NCBI GenBank assembly: GCA_015061315.1
Contig: SUWV01000001.1
Coordinates: 124,001 to 188,000 of the forward strand
Direction: 5' to 3'
DNA length: 64,000 nucleotides
DNA from: Lentimicrobiaceae bacterium
GTDB taxonomy: Bacteria; Bacteroidota; Bacteroidia; Bacteroidales; F082
A model generated the notes under the pieces. It made no database searches and was not told the DNA's origin. It saw nothing but the letters and a program-made list of their open reading frames with translations. Both the position numbers and the translations under genes were made by a program. Position 1 is the stretch's first letter, and each line of letters starts with the position of its first letter. Positions 1-9,164 of this stretch are shown here, piece by piece.

Positions 1-1180
1 CAATTATACACTTCACAATATATCTCACATCATCATCACTTACGCATGGTCCCGATGGAAGACATAATCCCTTTTTAAATAAATCTTCACTGACGCCATT
101 GATGTATGCAGGATTATTTTTATAAACCGGTTGTTTATGCATTGGTTTCCAGAGAGGGCGTGCTTCTATGCCTGCTTTGTCTAATGCAATACGCATTGCC
201 TCGACATTATTATTAGGCTGACAATCTGTCGTTAAAGTAGAGGCTACGTGAGTTACGTTATGTTTTATTTTAACCCAAGGTTCGATGGTAATTGTATTGA
301 GCCAATAATTACTATCGTAATCTGAAGAAGGATTCTCTTGTAACTTAATTCCTTCAATATCTTTGAGTAACTCTCTATAAAGCTGACAAATATGCTGATG
401 ATGTTTGATATGCTCGTCAGCCACAGTCATCTGACCACGACCTATACCAGCACATATATTAGACATACGATAGTTGTAGCCAATCTTTTCGTGCTGATAA
501 TAAGGATAATTCTCGCGAGCCTGAGTAGCATAGAACATGATCTCCTGTTTAGCGGCATCATTTTCGCAGATGAGCGCACCTCCACCAGAAGTCGTTATCA
601 TCTTATTACCGTTGAAAGAAAGAATACCATACTTACCGAAAGTTCCAAGAACCTGACCTTTATATTTGGAACCGAAAGCATCAGCAGCATCCTCTATGAT
701 TGGAATGTCGTAACGATTAGCGATTTCTGCTATCTCATCAATTTTATATGGCATTCCGTAAATCGAGACCGTTATTATGGCTTTAGGAGTTTTTCCTGTT
801 TTTTCTATACGGTCTTTGATAGCCTCTTCGAGAAGCTGAGGATCCATATTCCAAGTGTCGCATTCAGAATCTATAAATATAGGAGTCGCTCCGAGATATG
901 TTATAGGATTTGCGGATGCACAGAATGTAAAACTTTGAGTTATAACTTCATCACCCGCTTTAACGCCACAAGCAACAAGAGCAAGATGAATGGCAGCAGT
1001 ACCTGATGTCAAAGCAACCACTTTTTTATTCTCGCCTACATAATTTTCCAACTCTGTCTCAAAAGCATCAACATTAGGACCGAGAGGCACCACCCAATTG
1101 GTATCAAAAGCCTCTTGTATGAATTTCTGCTCGTTGCCACTAGTATGAGCGAGACAGAGGTAAATGCGATTTTGTGACAT
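1..1180 (-). CDS. DegT/DnrJ/EryC1/StrS family PLP aminotransferase (3' end runs off the window)
   Basis: Not in the ORF track because it has no stop inside the window. Reverse translation from ATG at 1178-1180 gives MSQNRIYLCLAHTSGNEQKFIQEAF...VALTSGTAAIHLAL..GDEVITQSFTFCASANPI...PIIEDAADAFGSKYKG...SFNGNKMITTSGGGAL, typical DegT motifs. Confidence 0.9.
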   Translation of the reverse strand, partial: MSQNRIYLCLAHTSGNEQKFIQEAFDTNWVVPLGPNVDAFETELENYVGENKKVVALTSGTAAIHLALVACGVKAGDEVITQSFTFCASANPITYLGATPIFIDSECDTWNMDPQLLEEAIKDRIEKTGKTPKAIITVSIYGMPYKIDEIAEIANRYDIPIIEDAADAFGSKYKGQVLGTFGKYGILSFNGNKMITTSGGGALICENDAAKQEIMFYATQARENYPYYQHEKIGYNYRMSNICAGIGRGQMTVADEHIKHHQHICQLYRELLKDIEGIKLQENPSSDYDSNYWLNTITIEPWVKIKHNVTHVASTLTTDCQPNNNVEAMRIALDKAGIEARPLWKPMHKQPVYKNNPAYINGVSEDLFKKGLCLPSGPCVSDDDVRYIVKCII

Positions 1181-1278
1181 AGTTGTTTAATTTACAATTT
1201 ACAGTGTACAATTAACAATTAGTTTTTGCACACGTGAATTAGACTTAATATTTGCAGGTTAAAATATAACTTCTATCT

Positions 1279-1488
1279 TTATATTCTTTTCAAAATTTCT
1301 TCAGGGCTAAATCCCAGTTTGATGACAGTACATAATCCTCTTCCCATATCTTTTACTGATGCTCCTAGAAGCCAAACAGTTTCATCTTCTATTCGCACCT
1401 CCAAGCGGATGCTTTCATCAGGCTGATAAAGAACTATCTCGCCTTTTTCGCCTGTCGGTAATAATGTGCTTTTATTTTTAGGTTCCAT
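1279..1488 (-). pseudogene. Internally deleted RhuM-family gene remnant (N-terminal ~38 aa fused to C-terminal ~31 aa)
   Basis: 69 aa ORF matches the first and last segments of the 300 aa ORF at 2470..3372; the junction lies at the shared VWL/TGGCT sequence. Confidence 0.85.
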
Positions 1489-1518
1489 TGTTTTTGGGTT
1501 ATAGTTATTAGCATTAGT

Positions 1519-1917
1519 TCAACTGTTTATATACAATTTAATTCTTTTAATCAATTCTATTGTAGGATAAATCAAAGGTTTTATTTCATCTTCGGATGTT
1601 TGATACGCACAATTATAATCACTCTTTTCTCGAATAGTCTGTAATTGCGAAAATAATCTACCGTCGTTTATATTAAATACACCTGTCTTGATGTAGAATT
1701 GACCAAATAAAACAATACTGCCTTTATGTGTACTTACATTATGTTTATCAAATATTAGAAGTGCTGATACTGCATGGAACAATGCATAATACAACCTGTT
1801 TGCTATGTTGTCCCAATAGGATAATTTTTCTAATTCATTGATTTGGGAGACAATATTCTCGGCTTTTTCTATCTCTAAGCCGACTATTATCTTGCGTTCT
1901 TCTTCATTGAGACTCAT
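1519..1917 (-). CDS. HEPN-domain protein (UPF0332-like), partner of the upstream MNT protein
   Basis: Motif NRLYYALFHAVSALL typical of HEPN/UPF0332; overlaps the MNT gene by 4 nt. Confidence 0.8.
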   Translation of the reverse strand: MSLNEEERKIIVGLEIEKAENIVSQINELEKLSYWDNIANRLYYALFHAVSALLIFDKHNVSTHKGSIVLFGQFYIKTGVFNINDGRLFSQLQTIREKSDYNCAYQTSEDEIKPLIYPTIELIKRIKLYINS

Positions 1918-2237
1918 TGCAATAATATTTTATCTTTCTCAACATTCTTGTAGAATGGCAGAAAGGTACTATTCTCCCATTCCTCCTTGGTATATAATAC
2001 AGGAATTACCGACTGACCATTTTCCCATCCTAACATGGTAAATGAGAACGACACATTGTCATAATCTGATTGTTCAATCTTAGATTTATCAAGAATTATC
2101 AACAAATCCCAATCCGAACCCTCATTAGCATCGCCTCTTGCCCTTGAACCATATATGAACAACTGACCACCAGAAGGTATAACTTCTTTGGCCACCTTCT
2201 TTATTTTATTTATAAAATGCTGATCATTCATATACAA
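1914..2237 (-). CDS. MNT-type nucleotidyltransferase-domain protein
   Basis: FIYGSRARGDANEGSDWDLLIIL matches the GSxARG...SDxDL signature. Confidence 0.9.
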   Translation of the reverse strand: MYMNDQHFINKIKKVAKEVIPSGGQLFIYGSRARGDANEGSDWDLLIILDKSKIEQSDYDNVSFSFTMLGWENGQSVIPVLYTKEEWENSTFLPFYKNVEKDKILLQ

Positions 2238-2382
2238 ATATGTTTACTTTCCTACAAAGATAACAAATATTATCTAAAATTTATTGGTAATGGAAAATAT
2301 TTCAGCAATAACAGACATATCTTTATAACAGATGCTGAACTTTGAATCATATCCATAATTGCACACAACTCATAGTTCACAG

Positions 2383-2449
2383 CTGATAAAGAACTATCTC
2401 GCCTTTTTCGCCTGTCGGTAATAATGTGCTTTTATTTTTAGGTTCCATT
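2383..2449 (-). pseudogene. 5' fragment of the RhuM gene (MEPKNKSTLLPTGEKGEIVLYQL*)
   Basis: Near-identical to nt 1423-1489 and 3306-3372; reading frame stops immediately after the homology. Confidence 0.8.
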
Positions 2450-2469
2450 GTTTTGGGTTTTGTTAATTC

Positions 2470-3372
2470 TCATATTCTTTTCAAAATTTCTTCAGGGCTA
2501 AATCCCAGTTTGATGACAGTACATAATCCTCTTCCCATATCTTTCACAGAAGCACCCAAGAGCCATACCTCATCATCTATAATAAGATAACGGTCATGGA
2601 TAGCCTTAGAAAATTGAGTTACGACAATACGTCTGCATTGCTGTTCATGTTTCTGAAGGTCGAGTTGTAGTTTGTAGTTGAATCGGGTATATATATCACA
2701 ATTCACGCCATCGGCACGTTTATCCAAGATCATCAGAGTGCGTTCATCAACGAATGAATCTATGAGAATTATTCTCTTTGTCGCAGAACGAACGAGATTA
2801 GAGACGAAAGTATAAGCGTCCCATACACAGCCCGTAGAAAAGAGTTGCTCTGTAACAGGTTGTTCTTTCTGGATAAGGAAATCTATTTTTTGTTCGTGAT
2901 CATCAACGCGTGATTCAAGAGAATAGAAACGGTTGTCGATATGTTCTTGTAAAGATATAAGATACTGATTGACAGAGAAGCCTTTGAGCATAAATTGTTT
3001 TAGAACTTCTGAAGACCATCGTCTGAACATTATGCCTCTAACACTATTCACCCTATACCCAACAGAAAGTATCATATCAAGATTATAAAAGTCCAACTGT
3101 CTATTAACGTTTCTATTACCTTCTTTTCGAACTACTCTAATTTTTCGAGCAGTTGACACAATGTCGAGTTCTTTGCATTTATATATTTCCTTGATGTGGT
3201 ATGTTATGGTATGTTCCTTTACATCAAACAACTCAGCCATCTGAGCTTGCGTCAGCCAAACGGTTTCGTTTTCTATTCGCACCTCCAAGCGGATGCTTTC
3301 ATAAGGTTGATAAAGAACTATCTCACCTTTTTCGCCTGTCGGTAATAATGTGTTTTTATTTTTAGGTTCCAT
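2470..3372 (-). CDS. RhuM family (virulence RhuM) protein
   Basis: Residues WLTQAQMAELFDVKEHTITYHIKEI...RNVNRQLDFYNLDMILSVGYRVNS..RGIMFRRWSSEVLKQFMLKGF are typical of the RhuM domain. Confidence 0.85.
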   Translation of the reverse strand: MEPKNKNTLLPTGEKGEIVLYQPYESIRLEVRIENETVWLTQAQMAELFDVKEHTITYHIKEIYKCKELDIVSTARKIRVVRKEGNRNVNRQLDFYNLDMILSVGYRVNSVRGIMFRRWSSEVLKQFMLKGFSVNQYLISLQEHIDNRFYSLESRVDDHEQKIDFLIQKEQPVTEQLFSTGCVWDAYTFVSNLVRSATKRIILIDSFVDERTLMILDKRADGVNCDIYTRFNYKLQLDLQKHEQQCRRIVVTQFSKAIHDRYLIIDDEVWLLGASVKDMGRGLCTVIKLGFSPEEILKRI

Positions 3373-3416
3373 TATTCTTTTGTGTCTGGTTTCTCAAATA
3401 TATTTATGATATGCTC

Positions 3417-4664
3417 TTATCCTATTATCTCCACCAAATTAGTTACAATATATTCTATATCCTCATCCGACAAACGAGTGTGGAGAGGCAATGTTATTTC
3501 ATTTACAAACTGATTATAAGCATTAGGATAATCTTTGATATTGAAACCAAGATTTTTATATGCTGTCATCATAGGAAGTGGTTTATAATGAACATTACAT
3601 GCTATGCCACGTTCCGCCATCTTGTTTATCGCTTCGTTACGAAACTCCATATCTCTGTCCATCAAACGAACTAAATACAAGTGACCACTTGATGACTGCT
3701 CATCTGTATAATGATTTAAGACTTGAATCTTATGACCATTCACTTCTCCGTAACAACAACCATCTTCTACGCCAAGAGCCCTGTTATACATATTGATTAT
3801 TTCACGGCGACGAGCAAGTAATTTTGGATAACGTTCAAACTGTGCGAGACCTATACCTGCCATAATGTCTGTCATATTACATTTGAAATTAGGAGCGATG
3901 ATGTCATATTCCCATGCTCCGAGTTTTGTCTTAGCGAGTGCATCTTTATTCTGACCATGCAATGACAAAAGCTGGAATTGTTTATAAATCTCTTCATTGT
4001 CGACACCTTCGTGATTTCTCCATGTAAGAGCTCCACCTTCAGCTGTAGTAAGGTTCTTCACAGCATGGAATGAAAATGATGTAAAGTCTGCTATTGAACC
4101 ACATCTCTTGCCATGCCATTCTGCACCAAAAGCATGAGCAGCATCAGCGAGAACTACTACACGACCGTATGCCTTTTGAATATCATTATTTGCTTTGAAA
4201 AGATGCTTCTTGCTTTCTACAGTTTCATAAATCTTATCGTAGTCGCATACAACGCCTCCCAAATCTACAGGAATTATCACTTTTGTATTCTCTGTTATAG
4301 CACCAGCAAGCTTGCTATAATCCATCTCAAAACTATCAGGAGCGGTATCAACCATAACCACCTTAGCACCGACATGACAAGTAACACTTGCTGTTGCGGT
4401 ATAAGTATAAGCAGAAGTGATAACCTCATCGCCAGGACCTACACCGAGAACACGAAGAATCATCTCCATGCAAGCTGTTGCAGAATTTAAGCACACTGCC
4501 TTATCAGATCCGCAATATTCTGCTATTTTTCTTTCAAACTCTTTTGTCTTAGGACCTGTTGTTATCCAACCAGAAAGAATAGCTTCTGTTGCCATTCTTG
4601 CTTCTTCCTCGCTCATATCTGGAGGTGAGAAAGGTATATTACGTTTTTTTAATTCTGAACTCAT
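3417..4664 (-). CDS. DegT/DnrJ/EryC1/StrS aminotransferase
   Basis: NSATACMEMILRVLGVGPGDEVITSAYTYTATAS...LADAAHAFGAEWHGKRCGSIADFTSFSFHAVKNLTTAEGGAL. Confidence 0.9.
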   Translation of the reverse strand: MSSELKKRNIPFSPPDMSEEEARMATEAILSGWITTGPKTKEFERKIAEYCGSDKAVCLNSATACMEMILRVLGVGPGDEVITSAYTYTATASVTCHVGAKVVMVDTAPDSFEMDYSKLAGAITENTKVIIPVDLGGVVCDYDKIYETVESKKHLFKANNDIQKAYGRVVVLADAAHAFGAEWHGKRCGSIADFTSFSFHAVKNLTTAEGGALTWRNHEGVDNEEIYKQFQLLSLHGQNKDALAKTKLGAWEYDIIAPNFKCNMTDIMAGIGLAQFERYPKLLARRREIINMYNRALGVEDGCCYGEVNGHKIQVLNHYTDEQSSSGHLYLVRLMDRDMEFRNEAINKMAERGIACNVHYKPLPMMTAYKNLGFNIKDYPNAYNQFVNEITLPLHTRLSDEDIEYIVTNLVEIIG

Positions 4665-4679
4665 ATTGTTAAACTATGA

Positions 4680-5930
4680 CTATTGACAATGACTTTGATT
4701 TTTTTCTATAACTTCTTTAACTACTTTAACATACTTGCTCGTTCCGATTTCACGAGTAAGATTCTCCATGATAAACTTACGACCGTTCTTACCGAGTTGT
4801 ACAGCCTTTTCTTTATCATTATAAAGTTCTAAGATAGCATTCTTGAAAGCCTCTTTGTCTCCAGCTTTTGTAAAGATGCCGCAGTTGTTCTTTTCTATGA
4901 TTGTTTTCAATTCACCTTCATCAAAATTTGCTATAACAGCTCTACCAGCGGACATTATACTCCAGGTTTTACTTGGCATAGCACTACCACCTAATCCTTT
5001 TTTACATGATACTATACATGCATCTCCTATACCATATACTTGTGACACTTTTTCGTATGGTTGTAGTGGAAAAAAAGAAACATTATTTAATTTTAAGGAA
5101 TTCACTTTATCTTTGTATTCTTGTTCCAAACCACCTGTACCAAATATTATGAAATTAATATCTGTATTATCTTTTATTTGATTAGCAGTATCAATTATAA
5201 TTTCTACATTCTGAGCATTTCCCAAATTACCTGCATAAATAATATAAAATTTAGTACGATCCAAGTTTAATTCATCAAATATTTGATTTTCTTCTCTTGG
5301 AATTGGGATTACCGCCTGCTCATCTACCCAGTTATAAATGACTTCAATCTTATCTTCAGGCACGCCTTTAGCCATGATATTACGTTTGAAGTCTTGAGAA
5401 ATGACGATAATCTTATCTGCATTACAATAAGTGAAATTCTCTATAACTCTACCTATCTTCCACAGCAAACCATCTTTCTTAGCGAGACCTGTTCCTACAA
5501 GAGAATCTGGGAAAATGTCTTGGAGGTTATAGATGAAAGGGACTCTCTTTATTTTTTTCAATAAACCACCAAGAATGCCTTGAATAGGAGGAGTACTGGC
5601 TAAGAATATTACATCAACACCTTTAATCATACATCCGTAATAAAACTGCTTAACCCAACAAAGAACATAACGTAAAGCACGTATTATTGGATTTTTACCT
5701 TCTCTAAACATTGCAAAACGATGTATGGTTACCTTATCAAACATCGTTTCTGTCTTAACATACTTGTATTTATCATACTCCTTATCATCTAATCCACGAG
5801 TAGGTCTTGAAGCATATATTACCACATCAATATTTGCATTAGCAAAAGATTCCAATATATTTTCTGTTAAATATATACTAGCAGCTTTTTCTGGAATAAA
5901 ATATCCTGTTAATTGTAGAATTTTCATCAA
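4680..5930 (-). CDS. Family 4 glycosyltransferase, WbuB-like (putative L-FucNAc transferase)
   Basis: GT4 architecture (MKILQLTGYFIPEKAASIYLTENIL; FIIFGTGGLEQEYKDKV; VSCKKGLGGSAMPSKTWSIMSAGRAVIA); found with fnlABC/wbuC-like genes. Confidence 0.8.
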   Translation of the reverse strand: MMKILQLTGYFIPEKAASIYLTENILESFANANIDVVIYASRPTRGLDDKEYDKYKYVKTETMFDKVTIHRFAMFREGKNPIIRALRYVLCWVKQFYYGCMIKGVDVIFLASTPPIQGILGGLLKKIKRVPFIYNLQDIFPDSLVGTGLAKKDGLLWKIGRVIENFTYCNADKIIVISQDFKRNIMAKGVPEDKIEVIYNWVDEQAVIPIPREENQIFDELNLDRTKFYIIYAGNLGNAQNVEIIIDTANQIKDNTDINFIIFGTGGLEQEYKDKVNSLKLNNVSFFPLQPYEKVSQVYGIGDACIVSCKKGLGGSAMPSKTWSIMSAGRAVIANFDEGELKTIIEKNNCGIFTKAGDKEAFKNAILELYNDKEKAVQLGKNGRKFIMENLTREIGTSKYVKVVKEVIEKNQSHCQ

Positions 5931-5938
5931 TAATTATT

Positions 5939-6526
5939 TTATGCTCTATATACGTCCTTATGAGATAAAACCGTCTTTATTGTTAATAATATCACTTTAC
6001 AATCAAATAAAAAGCATAAATGATTAACATAATATATGTCAGCTTGTAATTTTTCTTTAGTTCCGACAGAATTTCTATTGATTGCTTGATTCCATCCAGT
6101 GATACCAGGTCTAACTGTCAAAATTATTCTTTCTTCAGGAGTATAATGTTCTAAATAAAAAGCTGAATCTGGACGAGGTCCAATTAAAGCCATATCACCT
6201 AAAAACACGTTTAGAAGTTGTGGTATCTCATCAATACTTGTTCTTCTTAAAAATTTACCAACTTTTGTAACTCTAGGATCATCACTCGCATTATATGTGC
6301 TTCCGTCTGCCATTCTTAAATCAGGAGCGTTGACAATCATAGATCTAAATTTGAACATCTTAAATATTCTTCCGTTTTTGCCAATACGTGATGCCATATG
6401 AAAAATTGGACCACCATCATCTAACTTAATCGCAATTCCAACAAAAATACATACTATAACAACAAATGGCAATGCAATTGTTGAAATCATCAAATCAATA
6501 AATCTTTTAAAGAAATTTTTATACAT
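5939..6526 (-). CDS. Undecaprenyl-phosphate sugar transferase (bacterial sugar transferase family)
   Basis: MYKNFFKRFIDLMISTIALPF...FKMFKFRSMIVNAPD...RRTSIDEIPQLLNVFLGDMALIGPRP...RPGITGWNQ. Confidence 0.92.
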   Translation of the reverse strand: MYKNFFKRFIDLMISTIALPFVVIVCIFVGIAIKLDDGGPIFHMASRIGKNGRIFKMFKFRSMIVNAPDLRMADGSTYNASDDPRVTKVGKFLRRTSIDEIPQLLNVFLGDMALIGPRPDSAFYLEHYTPEERIILTVRPGITGWNQAINRNSVGTKEKLQADIYYVNHLCFLFDCKVILLTIKTVLSHKDVYRA

Positions 6527-6528
6527 AA

Positions 6529-7536
6529 TTAATATTTGAATAAATCTCTATATAAATTATTGTCCCAATCTTTTTTAAAGTCTTCCATCATCATTCTGAA
6601 TGTTTTAAATTTTGGTTCAAAACCAAAATCTTTTTTAGCTTTATCCATAGAGAACAAGTATGATGTTGTATTATTTTCAATTTCCGGCTTATGTAATATT
6701 TTGGAACGCCTACCATCAGTAGGACCAAATATATCTCTCATAACCTCGGCTTGTTCTTGAAGAGTAACTCCTCCTCCTGCAGTCATATTGTACAAACCAT
6801 AAGTGTTTTCACTCTTGATGGCTAAATAAAATGCATGTGCTACATCTTTTACGTAACCAACGTCACGAATCATTTGGGCATTTCCAAATACTATAATATC
6901 TTCTGCATTTTGAGCTTTCTCCATAAATATTTGGAATCCTGACTTTCTCATTTCTCCATTCACATATAGTGACATATGTGGAGTAACTCCAAATATTGTT
7001 GGAAATCTAAAAACCGCATTTTTCATTCCATGTTGTTGGTTATAATATTCCATGACATCATTGGCTGCATTTTTTGAAATGGTATATACCGAATGGTCTC
7101 CTGTGAAGAAAAAATTACGTGGTTCATCTTCTGTAATACGCCTTTCACCATTCCATGCGCCCCTAACATCACCGTATGAACATGTAGAAATTACACGTAT
7201 AATTTTGTTTTTACGACAATATTCCAAACAATTTATTGTACCTATTGTATTGATACGGAAATAATCAGCTGCATTTTCATCTTCATCTAAATTAACAGCT
7301 GCATTTGCTGGTAACAAACCTGCCAATAGAATAACACCTTCTACATTTTCTTTAGGTAACAGTTCGAAATCATTCTCATTTACAATATCCAAATTTATAT
7401 AATTCACACCTAATTTGTCATAATGTTCTTTAAATTTATTATTACGACCTGTTACTAACACATCGCAACCTTGTTTGACCAATTCACTTACGGTATGTAC
7501 ACCTATAAAACTAGTAGCACCAATTACAATAATCAT
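6529..7536 (-). CDS. NAD-dependent epimerase/dehydratase (SDR)
   Basis: N-terminal GATSFIG nucleotide-binding motif and YTISK catalytic motif. Confidence 0.85.
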   Translation of the reverse strand: MIIVIGATSFIGVHTVSELVKQGCDVLVTGRNNKFKEHYDKLGVNYINLDIVNENDFELLPKENVEGVILLAGLLPANAAVNLDEDENAADYFRINTIGTINCLEYCRKNKIIRVISTCSYGDVRGAWNGERRITEDEPRNFFFTGDHSVYTISKNAANDVMEYYNQQHGMKNAVFRFPTIFGVTPHMSLYVNGEMRKSGFQIFMEKAQNAEDIIVFGNAQMIRDVGYVKDVAHAFYLAIKSENTYGLYNMTAGGGVTLQEQAEVMRDIFGPTDGRRSKILHKPEIENNTTSYLFSMDKAKKDFGFEPKFKTFRMMMEDFKKDWDNNLYRDLFKY

Positions 7537-7559
7537 AATATAATTTTTTAGTTAATATT

Positions 7560-8744
7560 TTATTCAATTTCTATTTTAATCGTTTTCATTGCTTCTTCAC
7601 AGATTGTTATAGATTCTTTAGCACTTTCAGCCTGTGCTATTACAAAACCTATTCTATCGTTACTACAATGTATAGGTGTTGATTTTTCTCCAATATTTTT
7701 AGTAAAACTGATTTGTTTTACGCCTTCTATCTTCAATGCTTCTTCAACACCTTCTATTGATTTTATTTCTCCAAAAGGAGCTTCAAAATATCTTATGGCG
7801 GAACCACAATTTAATGTAGGAATAACATCAACTGTCTCACCAAGTGCTATCTTTATTGTACATTCAACCATATCAATACCGGTACTTAAAGGCACTAAAT
7901 GCGTAGTAATATTATCGCCTCCCATTCTGGCTCCGAGCTCAATCATTTTTGGTCCGTATTGTGATGTCACTTTCATCTCAACATGAGCAGGACCTTTGTT
8001 TATACCAATAGCTTTACATGCTCTTTCGGCGACATCTTTAATCTGGTTTTGGATATTTAGATCTAATCTTGATGGTTGGCTATGTCCCATCTCAACAAAA
8101 TAAGGAGCTCCGGTTGTGAGTTTATCTGTTATCTGTAGAATATTTACTTTTCCATCAACAACCATCACTTCAACTGAGACCTCCTCACCATCTAAGTATT
8201 CTTCAACAATCACATTGCCACGACGTGAACAGCTGTGACTATATTCGTATTTTTCGATAAGTTCTTCGAAGGAATTTATTTTAACAACACCGTGACTGCC
8301 AGCATTGTCAGTAGGTTTCATAATACAAGGATAGGTAATCTTATCTTTTAGTTGGCTTAGTTCTTCTATATTTTTCACTAAATAAAACCATGGTGCAGGA
8401 ACATTATGTTCTTCAAAAGCCTTAATCATATCATACTTATCCGTTGCTTTAACTGCAGTTTCGTATGATATACTATGTAAACCCAATGTGTTAGATACTT
8501 TTGCGACACCTCTCATTGGCATATCGGTTGCGAGAGTCATAATACCATCTGGCTGAAATTCCTTTGCGACATTCAACACTGCATTTTCATCCATCGTTGA
8601 AGCATTGAAATATTCATCAGCGTATGGAATACCAACTGCATTAGGATTGAAGTCAAGTACAGCGACATATAATCCCATTTCCTTCGCTTTTTTTATAGCG
8701 GGCAATTGAAGAATAGATGCGCCTATGATTAATAATTTTTTCAT
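7560..8744 (-). CDS. ATP-grasp domain ligase
   Basis: CIMKPTDNAGSHGVVKI, VEEYLDGEEVSVEVMV, HVEMKVT..GPKMIELGARMGGD are ATP-grasp motifs. Confidence 0.88.
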   Translation of the reverse strand: MKKLLIIGASILQLPAIKKAKEMGLYVAVLDFNPNAVGIPYADEYFNASTMDENAVLNVAKEFQPDGIMTLATDMPMRGVAKVSNTLGLHSISYETAVKATDKYDMIKAFEEHNVPAPWFYLVKNIEELSQLKDKITYPCIMKPTDNAGSHGVVKINSFEELIEKYEYSHSCSRRGNVIVEEYLDGEEVSVEVMVVDGKVNILQITDKLTTGAPYFVEMGHSQPSRLDLNIQNQIKDVAERACKAIGINKGPAHVEMKVTSQYGPKMIELGARMGGDNITTHLVPLSTGIDMVECTIKIALGETVDVIPTLNCGSAIRYFEAPFGEIKSIEGVEEALKIEGVKQISFTKNIGEKSTPIHCSNDRIGFVIAQAESAKESITICEEAMKTIKIEIE

Positions 8745-8745
8745 A

Positions 8746-9161
8746 TTATTTTTTATAGCTTTGTTCTGTATTTATGTTTTTTCGAGCGATCACAGACCAG
8801 AATGTCTGAAAAATAATTTTTATATCCATCCACATACTAATATTATCAGCATAATAAGCATCCCATTTAATTATGTTTTACGCATAAACTTTCCGATAGG
8901 TGTAACTCGTGGGTCATTATCACTATTAAATGTGGAACCATCGGCATTTCTAATATCAGGAGCATTCACGTACATAGATCTCAACTTAAACATCTTGAAT
9001 GGTTTATAATTCTTACCTGCACGTGTAGCATTATAAAACACAGGACCTTTATTAGTCAAATAGATAATTGGAGCAAATATAATCACCACCAATATAACGA
9101 AAGGCAGTGCAATTAAACCGATAATAATATCAATGATACGTTTAAAAAAGCAGGGATACAT
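8746..9161 (-). pseudogene. Sugar transferase pseudogene with internal deletion and frameshift
   Basis: N-terminal half (MYPCFFKRIIDIIIGLIALPF...RVTPIGKFMRKT*) stops at 8871; the other frame downstream encodes the family C-terminus WDAYYADNISMWMDIKIIFQTFWSVIARKNINTEQSYKK* (stop 8746-8748). The central SIDE(I/L)PQL..GDM..GPRP..PGITG region is missing. Confidence 0.88.
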
Positions 9162-9164
9162 AAT

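Noticed and set aside
392-1006. 204-aa plus-strand ORF
   Set aside because: Antisense to the DegT aminotransferase reading frame that is open across 1-1180; no recognisable domain.
1914-2237. MNT/HEPN pair as a wholly novel system
   Set aside because: MNT/HEPN is a known TA family; only its genomic setting (between gene-end duplications) is reported as unusual.
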